64,000 bases of DNA, taken from Anagrus nilaparvatae. Its lineage: Eukaryota > Arthropoda > Insecta > Hymenoptera > Mymaridae. Every line of letters begins with the position of its first letter. The stretch's first letter is position 1. Shown here piece after piece: positions 55,144 through 64,000 of the stretch. The DNA lies in contig JAKSXM010000263.1 in the NCBI GenBank assembly GCA_022575985.1, positions 7,482,001-7,546,000 of the forward strand. Reading direction: 5' to 3'. Below the pieces are notes generated by a model. The model saw nothing but the letters and a program-made list of their open reading frames with translations. It was not told the DNA's origin and ran no database searches. A program made the translations under genes and the position numbers.

Positions 55144-57163
55144 ATATCTATATATATATATATGCCGATAGAGAATTTTTTTAGTTTGATAATCACGCCT
55201 AGACGATAATAGCTAGAGAGACGCGGTTTGCGGCAAAAAACGCGGAAAAATTGCAGGAGTGTCATAGGCTATACAGGATTTGGATTGATGCGAAAGAAAA
55301 TTTTTGTCGCCAAAAAAACGATTGTTCAAAAAAATGATCATATTTTATGTTTTCTGGGCCAAATCACCATTATGTATGTATGCCCGAACGCGATAAACTA
55401 GACCACAATAAAAGCTAGAAATATCGGGTTTACGGCAAAAGACGGCAAAAATTACCGGTCAAAACATAGGCTTGGTTTCATTTCAATTAATTGGAACAAA
55501 AATTTTGTATGTTGAAAAAACTGAATTTCCAAGAAAAAAATTTTTATGCAATTTTAAAAAAAAAACCTAAAAATCTGAGAACTAAGGAAAAATTTTACTG
55601 TGGCAAAGTCTTTCATTCCATTTGGGAATATTTTTTACGATTGCACCTAAATTTTGGAGTGAATCGGTTGGATCTGTAAAAATTTACAATAATTTTTCAA
55701 AAATTTAAAAAGTTTTGGACTAATCCTACTAATAGCGTTAGAGAATTTTTTAAGTTTGATGATCACGCCTAGACGAAGTTAGCTAGAAAGACGCGGTTTG
55801 CAGCAAAAAACGAGAAAATATTTCAGGAGTGCCATAGGTTTTATAGGATTTAGATTGATGCGAAAGAAAATTTTTGTCGCCAAAAAAACGTTTTTTCAAT
55901 GATTATTTTTGATGTTTTCGTAAATTTTCAAAAAATCGTAATTAACTTAAAAAATTGAAATTTTTTTGTAATCAGAAAAGTTTTTATATGATTTAGAATT
56001 GTTATTTACGTGTCCACCTAAATTTTCAAGCAAATCGGTTTGATATTTCCAGAGTTACATATATTTTTTAGCATAAAATTTGTATTTCAAATTCATATAT
56101 TTATATATATTTATAAGTTATTATATATACACTTGTGGATCCTATGGAAGGGTAGCTAAGCTTTGTATTGCTGATTACTAATTATCTGTCTGGGTTCAGA
56201 TGCCCGTAATTTTTATGATTTAGTAAATTTTAGATAATACTTTGGGTAAAAAAAGATTATTTTACAAAATATAGAGTAACCTAAAACAACATATTTTTTG
56301 AAAAATAAAGCCGCAGGGGTCCAGGGGGGCGCAGCCCCCATGGTGGCTGCCGGGGCGAGCGAAGCGAGCCGGAGGCAGCTAGTATATATATATACTTTTT
56401 GATTTTAAAATAAACAAAATTTAAAAATTTATTTTACCTGAGTATTCTTTTTTAGCAGGAATCAAATCTATTGCAATAGATACAAGCTGCCATTGTTTAT
56501 TTATAAAATGCCCTGTTAAGCCATAATAATGATTTAAGTTTTTGTATGACCATGCATCAAAGGTAAAACTTATTTTAGATGAATTTTCTCTTATATGATC
56601 GATTAATTTTTGATGCAGTATACCATATTCTTGAAAGACATGCTCCCTTATTTTGTTTCTATTTGGTAAAACTTTTGGTGGATTTTTGAGATAGGCTTTA
56701 GTGAGTGGCTTATCAAAAAAATTTAGAGGTAGGTTATTACCAGCAATAAATAATACATTTTTTCTTGAATCATCTAAATTTTCAAAATCATTTTTCTAAA
56801 TTAAAATTCAAAAAAATAATAATATTACTATATAAATGCATTATAATTTTTTTATAATTATATAAAAATATATACCTTAAAATAAGTATTTAAATTTTCA
56901 TTACGAATATCTTTGTTTACATTGTTTGTTTGTGTATTTTGCACCATTTCATTAAAAATTTCAAGATGTGTCATTTTGAATTTGACTTTATACTCATTTT
57001 TGTAATTTTTTCCACATGTTAACCATATTTGATGTTATTCACGTATTTAAATTCGAAATATTTTTGATAAATACTTTATGTTCTCGGAAAATTAGGCTCA
57101 TCATCTACTTCTATTCTTGATTTTTTAACTACACCTCCAATTAACTCTTTTTGAGTTCGTTTC
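54017..57163 (-). pseudogene. hAT transposase with BED finger, split by two introns, disabled
   Basis: Minus strand. The first exon (about 57163-56876) starts MKRTQKELIGG and carries a BED-type finger remnant (WLTCGKNYKNEYKVKFKMTH) with two frame breaks. Intron 56796-56875 follows (GTATAT...TTTAG). The exon at 56795-56438 has the catalytic-core start FTFDAWSYKNLNHYYGLTGH. The second intron is 55093-56437 (GTAAAA...TTTTAG), containing the Helitron. The last exon begins by joining EYSG to ADMSKLFCES, continues through VTGFDKTLSHYKCLAHVLNL and the hATC dimerisation domain DKLSIMATSVPVERLFSNAS (ends 54017). A TGA at about 54491 interrupts the last exon. Roughly 650 residues if read through; not functional as it stands. 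Confidence 0.88.
55141..56382 (+). mobile_element. Non-autonomous Helitron inside a transposase intron
   Basis: It starts TCTATATCTATATATATA after an A and ends GGAGGCAGCTAG before a T. It has GC-rich 3' hairpins (GGGGGCGCAGCCCCC near 56325-56338, and CTGCCGG/CCGGAGGCAG just before the end). Two direct repeats of about 190 bp are inside (55163-55350 and 55734-55918, both with GATCACGCCTAGACGA-like and AAATTTTTGTCGCCAAAAAA words). No Rep or helicase coding; 1242 bp. Confidence 0.88.
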
Positions 57164-57539
57164 ATATTTTTAAATTAATTTTTAATAACTAAGAAATAAC
57201 TTTTAATAAATATAAATAATAAATAATTTTTAACGATTTACACAATCAAAGCGTGAAATTCTTTTTCTGCTAGTATAAATGTGATTGTCCTCGAGAATGT
57301 TTACAAAAAAATATGTGAGAAAGCCCGTGACAAAGATCTTAACTGGTTGTATTACCACAGGCGAAAAATTTAAATTTGTTGCGAGGCGAGTCGAGGCGAG
57401 TCCGAGGTTTACAAAAAGACAGTCTCAGCCTCGCCTCGGTAGAACGAGCATTTCAATTTTCCGATCTCGCCTCAATCTCGCCTCGCCTTGCTCAAAGCAA
57501 GGCCACCTCGTTACCTCGGTGAAGGTCTAGTTTTATACG

Positions 57540-57779
57540 GGTACTAAGTTTTCACAAAATTCATATTGTTAACTTGGAAATTTGAAGTCAAATAATGCAT
57601 TCTTATTAACTTTGAATTTAATTACTACAATGATAATAAAACAGTTTTTTTAGGACAGAATTCATTACAAACGTAAAGAGTCTGTGTTTCCTTAGGTCAG
57701 CAATACAATCTCCGTTCTTGGAATCATATACACAGGTTGATCTATCTCATGACTTGATTCAACATTTTCTGGGCAACTC
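57540..57779. other. No gene recognised
   Basis: Short AT-rich stretch between the hAT duplication and the LINE fragment. Confidence 0.4.
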
Positions 57780-58920
57780 CTATGTCCTTAGGAAATTTGA
57801 TTAGGGAACCTTTATAGTTAGGGCCACCTTTTCCAAAAAATAATTCCACAGGGCCAGCCCGAGAACCGAGCCTGCGATGCCCGCGCTTAGCACCCTTTCA
57901 CGTCTGCCATGGTCCAAGGCCAAGGTCTGAAAACCAAACCTCAGGCATCATTCAGGACTTTTTCCAAGTGATAGCTGGGTATCCAAGTTTTGATTAAGCG
58001 ATCGAAGCATGACGTCCCACCTAGCCAAGTTGAACGCGTTTTTGACGTCTAACGTTTCCAGTAAGACGTCCATGCGATTCGTGTGATCCTTTTTTCTCTC
58101 TTTCATTACGGTATACACGACACGTCTTATAGTGTAATGCCCTTCGCGAAAGCCAGTCTGATCATCGAAGTGGTCTCCGCCATCTCCGATAGCTTTCCTT
58201 AATAATGGCTCGGAGCATTCTCTCCATCACCTTTCCAATGGTGTTTAACGTATACAGAGGTCTGTAAGATGATCGAGAGTCGAGTTCTCTTCCTGTAATA
58301 TTTTGGTTGGAAAATATTGGAAATTGTAGGAAATTTGGTTTGGGTAAATGAATAAATTCATATCTTGTATTTAAAATAAATAAAGTTAATTATTAAAAAC
58401 ACTTGAATGGTTATAATACAAAATTTAATAACTGTTTTTAGTGGACTGTATAAATTAATTACGAGCTGGCGCTTAAATAATAGAAATAAAAATATTTAAT
58501 GAAATTAACTAATTGATTGTTAAAGGCGCGACGGCCAACCACAGAATGAGAGCGAGTTATGCGCATGAATCGGTTTTATAGAACCGGTGAAAGTTTAACG
58601 TGAGAGAAGGGGCCCCAAAACGGGGGGCCGATAAATCAAATAATTACAATATCGCGTAAGTTCATATTTACCGCAAATGCTTAAATGAGATAAATAGAAA
58701 ATTATGATTTTTTAGCTATTGGCCGCAACACTTCCTTTTCCTTTGTATAAATTCCAAAGGGAGTTTTCCACTCCCTTTGAAACACTCCCGCCACTAGGAA
58801 GACATTGAACATATTTAGTAGGATACCAGGAATTACTTTAACTATCCGTTTGAGTACCTCTTCTGAAATCCCTTTGGGACCCATCGTAACATGTTTTGAG
58901 ACCCAGAGTTCCATGTTTAA
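57780..58920 (-). pseudogene. R1-like LINE reverse transcriptase fragment, broken by an LTR
   Basis: Minus strand: 58914-58731 reads GPKGISEEVLKRIVKVIPGI and FQREWKTPFGIYTKEKE (RT start). After the solo LTR, 58293-58150 gives GRELDSRSSYRPLYTLNTIG and KVMERML. Then in shifted frames come ETLDVKNAFNLARWDVMLRS (about 58060-58000) and GSVLGLALWNYFLEK (about 57860-57810), the standard RT blocks 1-4. Several frameshifts; the catalytic xADD block is not preserved. It resembles the LINE at 16.9-19.4 kb (NAFNxAR, GSVLGxxLWN). Confidence 0.8.
58294..58730. mobile_element. Solo LTR of 437 bp
   Basis: TGTAATATTTTGG ... GGCCGCAACA with the 5-bp duplication CTTCC (58289-58293 and 58731-58735). Removing it restores the LINE reading KEKEGRELDS. 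Contains GGGGCCCCAAAACGGGGGGCC at about 58609-58629. No coding. Confidence 0.85.
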
Positions 58921-58930
58921 AATTGTAACG

Positions 58931-59924
58931 AATTTTCTTAAATTTTTAAAGTTTTGTTTTATTATTATTATTATACGGCTTATTTTAAAATCTTTATTAA
59001 ATTATAGGTTGTTTAAAATAATTATAAAAATAACTTATATTATATTAAAAAAAACGGCTTTAAAGTCTAGAATTGTAAATGCATATGTACTTTTGATTCT
59101 AAAGGCAAGAATATGAATTTTAGTTCTCGTATAACTAGGTTAGGAACTTTAAAAAAAGTTTGACTTTTATTTAAATGTAAAAATGATGACTTATATCCTT
59201 GTAAATCATATTCTCAAATTCAAGACAAAACAAATTTTTAAATAGGCAGAATAAAAGTATTTTAGGTAGTTTTAAAGACGCATTACGTAGTTTTAAAGTA
59301 TACAGAAAGACTTATTGAGTAGCCCCCAATTATAGAAACCATGAGATATTTCATCATAATACATCTATGCATTATGTTGAGGAAAATTGTAATCGGCTGC
59401 CTAGGATGGATCATCCTGAATTCGACCGTATGTTTCAGTATTAAAGAAATATTTGATAGTATAAACTCTTCTATTTCAGCTCTTTAAATTCTGAAATTCT
59501 CTGTTGAATTTTGAGATAATTTATTAGTTTTTCATATTATTTCAATATTAAATGTCGAAACATAAAGTCAATGGGATATTTTCTATTATAACCCAAATAG
59601 TTATTGGCATATTGCTTCTATTCCTGAAAACAATGAAAGCAGCTACACTCAAGCCTACCTCTTCCTTCATTTAATAAATTAATAAACGTTTTTGGAATTG
59701 CAAAATAGTATTATGAAATCATTAGAAGAAATAAGTGTATTAAATTCAATTTTTTAACCCAGTACTTCAAATGAAGATGTAGAATTTGTAAACAAAAGCA
59801 TCTTAATGCATTGCATACTTTAGAGGAGACTCTCAGAACAAGGAACAGAGCTCAGTCTAAAAATAGTATTAACTTTTTAAATAATGTTTCGAATTGAACT
59901 AACAATAGTTCAGATACAGATTTG
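58931..59924. other. No gene recognised
   Basis: AT-rich. 59700-59920 may be the decayed upstream part of the BEL/Pao pol that follows, but no motif is clear. Confidence 0.4.
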
Positions 59925-60300
59925 CAACAACTGGAAAGTTTATTACTTACTGAAGGTACTTCCTGGGTTTTCAACGCACCTTGTTCCCCTCCCTTCGGTG
60001 GATTATGAGAAACCACGGTAAAAGCAGTGAAAAAACACTTAAGGCAGATTTTAGGTGGTTATGGACTGACCTTTGAAGAGACTTATACTCTTATTAAACA
60101 GAAAAAATATTACCTACTCAACGTTACAAATAAGTACATTGTATGTTACAGGACTGTTGGTAAACGTGATCTTTGGAATACTTACATACCTTATAAGAGA
60201 GATGCAAATGGAAGAAGGAAACACATAATATTCAGTTAGATGATATTGTCTTGATATCAGATAAGAACATGTCTGTTTCGAATTAGCTTTAAGTCAGGGT
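59925..60300 (+). pseudogene. BEL/Pao integrase C-terminal remnant
   Basis: The + strand reads WVFNAPCSPPFGGL, a stop, TTVKAVKKHLRQILGGYGLT and FEETYTLIKQ. This matches the BEL/Pao integrase block W-x-F-x-P-x-x-A-P-x-x-GGLWE...AVK...LR...LTFEE, including the region of the last catalytic Glu, here next to the stop. Further on comes QLDDIVLISDKNMS, like the GDLVLI block of the integrase tail. A stop replaces the Trp of GGLWE and other breaks are present. Confidence 0.75.
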
Positions 60301-61157
60301 AGTGTTATGTATTTGGATTGAGAGCCAATTGTATCCAAATGGTGTGATGATTTCTTTCATTTTAATTTGGGTTTCACTGCTTTTGGCGTCTTGATTCGGC
60401 TGGCCCGAGAATAATATATTATATGTTAATGCACACGTGCTTTGCAGAATTGAAAAGTACCATAGGAATTTGACTATTTACACGTGTATTTGTGTATAAA
60501 TAATGATATAATTCTATATCATACATATATAAAAGTATATTACACTGCCATCTACGTAATACACATTATATTACTTGGTTTATATACCATCCTGCCTCGA
60601 ACGCCACGGATCATTTGTTTTCTGGCTCTTGTAATCTTCCTTGAAAATACATTCGGGCTACTGGCCGTGAGCATGATTCATATTAAATTATGTATATAGG
60701 GCATGTACACGAAAGAGGTTTTAGAGTATTTCCAACAGAGGTTGAATAAAATTTTGATTTACAACAAGCTATTTAAAGTGCAGAAGCGTTAGCTAAAAAC
60801 ATGTCTTCTGATTCGACACTTACTAATGCACCAAGAAGTTTATTAAAAGAGGCTACAGATAAATTAGTCTTAGCAAATAAAGCTGTATTAGAAAATGAAA
60901 GAAAGAAGTTAAGATTATCTATACATGAAGCAGAAAATAGATCAGTAAATAATCAAAGAGCTTAACTATTATGAGACCAATATAACAGAGGCAGTATAAA
61001 CTAACACCAAAGTTGTTATGAAGTTTGGCTAGATTGTCTTAGTACTGAATTAACAAGTTGGAGGTTACTTGATTTAATTATAAATCAGTTTTTTATCGTT
61101 TGTTAATATTTTAATAATTGTTAATTAATGAAATCAGTCTTTACGAACAAATGATAA
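60301..61157. other. Decayed retroelement sequence
   Basis: 60440-60515 is related to the Penelope-like ends at 13.9/14.25 kb (ATTTACACGTGTATTTGTGTA). 60780-60965 holds a short open stretch (NMSSDSTLTNAPRSLLKEAT, then NKAVLENERKKLRLSIHEAE) that could be a gag fragment. Nothing is intact. Confidence 0.45.
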
Positions 61158-62072
61158 TAATAATTTTTACTAATAAACGTGGTATACATTTAAATACTCA
61201 ACGTAGTAAATATCAAACATTTTTATAGAAAATTATTCAAAAATTTTTTTATCAATTTTCCAATAATTTTTTGCATATCTAGTAAAATCGCTTAAGCCAA
61301 CTAAGCTACGGCGTCTGGGCCAATAAACCGACTTTATTAACATGGAACATGTTTATAGGGAGGGAGTACTTCAGAACGTGAAAATTAAGGGGGGGGGGGG
61401 TCAAATTTGTCCTATTTAAGGGGGGTTCAAATTTATCCTATTTAAGGGGGGTTCAAATTTGTTCTATTTAAGGAGGGGGGTCGAATAAGACTTATAATAA
61501 TTGGGTAAGTATATATAAACAAATATACTTTTAAAAAACTTTGAAAAATCTGGGCTTAAGAACTTTATTTAGGGACTTGGAATAATTTAGGTTCAGGGAC
61601 TTGGAATCATTCAGGTTCAGGGACTTTGAATAATTCAGGTTTAGGGACTTGGAATAATATCGATTAAGGTACTTAGAATATTTCAGGTTTAGGGAATCAA
61701 AATAGTTTTGATTTAGAATCTTAACAGCTTTTTTTTGAGATGCCACCTCACGTCACTTGAAAAGCATATCACGGAAATAATCGTGACCAGTTAGGAACTG
61801 TGTGAGGTAGAAGTCTACCTCACCATGATCACGGTTCATCCAGCTTTCCAAGTCGATGATAAGGCGGTGCGTCCAACGTCACAACGTACTAAACGTGGTA
61901 TACATTTAAATACTCAACGTGTTTATAACATCATTACACAATATTTAGATGCAAAAAATTATTGGAAAATTTATAAAAAAATTTTTCAATAATTTTCTAT
62001 AAAAACGTTTGATATTTACTACCTTGAGTATTTAAATGTATACCACGTTTAGTAGTAAAAATTATTAACATC
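61158..62072. mobile_element. Element with about 115-bp inverted repeats, carrying tRNA-like and G-run repeats
   Basis: Left arm 61158-61280 and right arm 61945-62072 are inverted (ACGTGGTATACATTTAAATA, then GTAGTAAATATCAAACA, then CCAATAATTTTTTGCA). Between them lie a tRNA-like fragment (61283-61317, GCTTAAGCCAACTAAGCTAC), the ACATGGAACATGTT/G-run repeat (61340-61720) and a third partial copy of the arm (61888-61920). Confidence 0.65.
61340..61720 (+). repeat. ACATGGAACATGTT / G-run minisatellite copy
   Basis: Starts ACATGGAACATGTTTATAGG, has a 12-G run and three units of TCAAATTTGTCCTATTTAAG GGG type, then five units of about 38 bp of the form TTTAGGGACTTGGAATAATT. The minus-strand frame at 61531-61746, with repeated YSKSLNLN, is a by-product of these units. 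Confidence 0.7.
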
Positions 62073-62209
62073 ATTTGTTCGTAACGACCGATTTCATTAA
62101 TTAATAATTGTTACTTGATTTACTTGACAAGAGTTGAAAAAAAAAATAAAAAATTAAAATAGAAATAATAAAATAATAATAAAATAATAATAAAATAATA
62201 ATAAAACAA
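62073..62209. repeat. AT simple repeat
   Basis: AATAATAAAATAATAATAAA runs at 62160-62205. Confidence 0.6.
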
Positions 62210-62800
62210 CATTTACTACAAGATTTGCTGGATCAACTGATATTTCTGAAGCAGAAATAAATCTAAGAAATAATTCAGATAAAGATATTCTTATCAGTCA
62301 CATATATGAAAAGTGCTATAAAAAGATTTTGGGATTGACAGAACCAACTGAAATTTAGCTAAAATTAAGAGGAGATAGTAAAGGGGAAGTTACTACACCT
62401 ACGTCAATAAATAACTTAAAAATGATGAAAGGAGAATAAGTAAATATTTTTTGTGAACGTTTTGATAGCATAATAAGAGAACATGATCTTAGTGATGATC
62501 TACTCAAAATACCTAACTAAGAAAATTTTCAATGTTCTATCATGCAATAAAAGATGTTATACTAGATATAAGATGTACTGACTCAGCTGTGATTGAATCT
62601 ACAAAAAAAAGAGATTAATATGAAAAAATTAAGAAAGGCTATGCATCGCATTCAAGATAATCAGGATGGTGACAGAAATTTAGAGTCAGTTTTAACACCA
62701 GCCGCATCGAGAGAAACTTATTAAAGGTCAAACAATAGAAATATATGTCACAGGTGCAATCAAGCTAGTCACTGGAAAAATAAACGCCCTTTGGTAACTA
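62210..62800 (+). pseudogene. gag: Decayed retroelement gag with zinc-knuckle remnant
   Basis: The + strand reads TRFAGSTDISEAEINLRNNS and IYEKCYKKILGLTEPTEI, a stop, then in another frame NIFCERFDSIIREHDLSDDL. Near the end CHRCNQASHWKNKRP is a CCHC knuckle (C-x2-C-x4-H-x4-) whose last Cys is replaced by Arg. Several stops and shifts. It may belong to a Copia-like gag (FCERFD helix then CCHC), but the class is not certain. Confidence 0.6.
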
Positions 62801-63383
62801 AGAATAGGTGGTTTTGCTAAAAACAACAATACTTATTCTGGGTACAAAATACTACAAGAAAAAGACAACGGTTCATTCAGACCTCCAGCCAAAAGAAAAA
62901 AAAGGAGCTTTTCAAAAAGATAGATATTTTTTTTTTGAAGATAGATATTCTTTATTTGCAAATAAATACAAAAGTGTACATTTGATAACAAATTTATAAA
63001 ATATATAAAAATACAATGTATATTAATCAGGTATAAATATTATATATATAGTAAAGTACAACATTTCGTATAATATTTTTGTTTTTAATAATAATAATAA
63101 TCCTGAAAAAATAAAAGAAATTTACATATAATACAGATAGTATATATAGTTTGTAGAATTTTTATAATAGGGTAATAAATTAGTAAATTGTTAAAATAAT
63201 ATAGATAATAAAATAAAGATCTGGTACATCTGGTGGTCCATATTAGACCAGTGTATAAACACGTATTGCACGTTCAGTCAATATTGTATAGACATCTATG
63301 TATAAGACAAGTATAAATAGTATAAAATATATATATATAAGCAGTATAAACATAAAAGTATAAAAGTATAATAAACTATGAAT
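62801..63383. other. AT-rich DNA, nothing recognised
   Basis: Low complexity; the 3' untranslated part of the following minus-strand LINE may reach in here, but no poly(A) end is clear. Confidence 0.4.
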
Positions 63384-64000
63384 CTACCGCAGTTTTGCGT
63401 CACCAATAAGAAGATGTTTAAATAGTGCTTTTTTGAAGCGACTCAGAGAAGGTAAATTGCGGATTGTGATGGGTAGCGAGTTCCAGTATTTTACTCCCAA
63501 AACCTGAAAGGAATTGGCTCCTCTACCTATTACAATAGTGGGTGGGGACAGATCTTTGTTTTTAGATGCCCCTCTTGCTGTCTCTTTTGGGTAATGTCTA
63601 ATGAATAAGTGCGTCAGGTAGTTTGGTTGATGCAAATGTAGTATTTTGTAAATAATTATGTTGATATAGTATAGTCTACGTGTGTCTGTCATGAGCCAGT
63701 CCATTTTGCGGCTAAAAGGTAAGACATGGTCAAGCTTTCGTATACCAAAAATATATCTAATGCCCTTGTTGCTCAATCTCTGAATTCTATCTTTTAAGGA
63801 TGTTTTAGCATCTAGTAGAACAGTGATACAATAATCTAAATGAGGAGTAATCAATGCCTGGACAAGCCTTTTTCGTAGTGTTTCCGAAGTACAATGTCTT
63901 ATAAATCTTAAGGTGTAAAGTATTTTATTGACTTTTTTTTCTATGGTAATTATGTGGGGTTGCCAGGTCAATTTGTTATCCAGGATTAAACCAAGACTCT
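63384..64000 (-). CDS. LINE reverse transcriptase C-terminus, runs off right edge
   Basis: Open frame continuing beyond 64000 (upstream residues SLGLILDNKLTWQPH). It has the RT thumb and C-terminal domain: VNKILYTLRFIRHCTSETLR, LITPHLDYCITVLLDAK, RIQRLSNKGIRYIFGI, RKMDWLMTDTRRLYY and the ending VLGVKYWNSLPITIRNLPSL plus SRFKKALFKHLL. Same layout as the 40.7-42.3 kb LINE (LGVILTPTLNW, FFDYCCLVYD, WNGLPFTLKAY) but clearly diverged, so a second member of the CR1/L2/Jockey group. No stop within the visible part. Confidence 0.8.
   Translation of the reverse strand, partial: SLGLILDNKLTWQPHIITIEKKVNKILYTLRFIRHCTSETLRKRLVQALITPHLDYCITVLLDAKTSLKDRIQRLSNKGIRYIFGIRKLDHVLPFSRKMDWLMTDTRRLYYINIIIYKILHLHQPNYLTHLFIRHYPKETARGASKNKDLSPPTIVIGRGANSFQVLGVKYWNSLPITIRNLPSLSRFKKALFKHLLIGDAKLR

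Larger units (their letters stand above)
53842..57531 (-). mobile_element. hAT DNA transposon with intronic Helitron
   Basis: TIRs start TAGACCTTCACTGAGGC (left) and, as complement, TAGACCTTCACCGAGGT (right). Both borders carry the 8-bp duplication GTTTTATA (53834-53841 and 57532-57539), as hAT elements make. Subterminal regions (53880-53960 and 57380-57500) hold many copies of GAGGCGAG/CTCGCCTC, likely transposase binding sites. The transposase is on the minus strand. Total 3690 bp, of which 1242 bp is the Helitron. Confidence 0.95.

Noticed and set aside
57285..57530. 81-codon plus-strand frame at the right end of the hAT
   Set aside because: Mostly translation of the GAGGCGAG subterminal repeats.
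61531..61746. Repetitive YSKSLNLN protein
   Set aside because: By-product of the 38-bp tandem units of the G-run repeat.

Overview
This window looks like insect nuclear DNA. It is strongly AT-rich, contains introns with GT-AG borders, and almost all recognisable protein sequence belongs to eukaryotic transposable elements. The one confident cellular gene fragment is two adjacent exons of the AMP-activated protein kinase gamma subunit (51762-51965 and 52066-52212, + strand), whose spliced reading matches the CBS3 region of animal AMPK gamma. An upstream candidate first coding exon (45666-45756) is possible but unproven. The insect order cannot be fixed from the sequence.

Layout. 1-11603: an old minus-strand Ty3/Gypsy element (element A: 5' LTR, PBS, small coiled-coil ORF, gag, protease, start of RT). 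Its protease is broken by a short hairpin-rich SINE (778-989, 16-bp target duplication), and its gag by a young gag-only LTR element (element B, 2355-9358) with apparently identical 1185-bp LTRs and a TGGT target duplication. 11604-16870: inverted-repeat MITE, opposed Helitron ends, Penelope-like sequence with a degenerate hammerhead motif, a long hairpin and a decayed Copia element. 16915-19360: broken R1-type LINE with a small inverted-repeat insertion. 19640-26112: Copia RNase H relic, a large foldback element, a nested-palindrome MITE, two tandem-repeat fields and a Gypsy gag relic. 27067-30120: deletion-derivative piggyBac (TTAA duplication) and a dead LINE cut by a TTAA-flanked MITE.

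30.2-44 kb: a roughly 14-kb field of three interspersed AT-rich repeat families, partly a giant inverted structure around 36-37 kb. It carries a solo LTR (34994-36277) with an array of six hairpin-like units, a second LTR-like insertion, a tRNA-like module, a 5'-truncated LINE with a long open RT frame (40703-42267) and two foldback elements. 44-53.8 kb is the least element-dense part: the AMPK gamma exons, a short Helitron (47809-48103), a tandem repeat, and a foldback element carrying a solo LTR. 53842-57531: a hAT element with TIRs and an 8-bp duplication, whose transposase is split by two introns, one of them hosting a 1.24-kb Helitron. 57.7-64 kb: a LINE broken by a solo LTR, a BEL/Pao integrase relic, decayed gag sequence, a long-TIR element and the 3' end of another LINE running off the edge.

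The nesting gives relative ages: element A is older than element B and the SINE, the hAT older than its Helitron, the LINEs older than their inserts. Apart from the AMPK gene, few proteins here look functional; the exceptions are the three open frames of element B and perhaps the RT frame at 40.7-42.3 kb.
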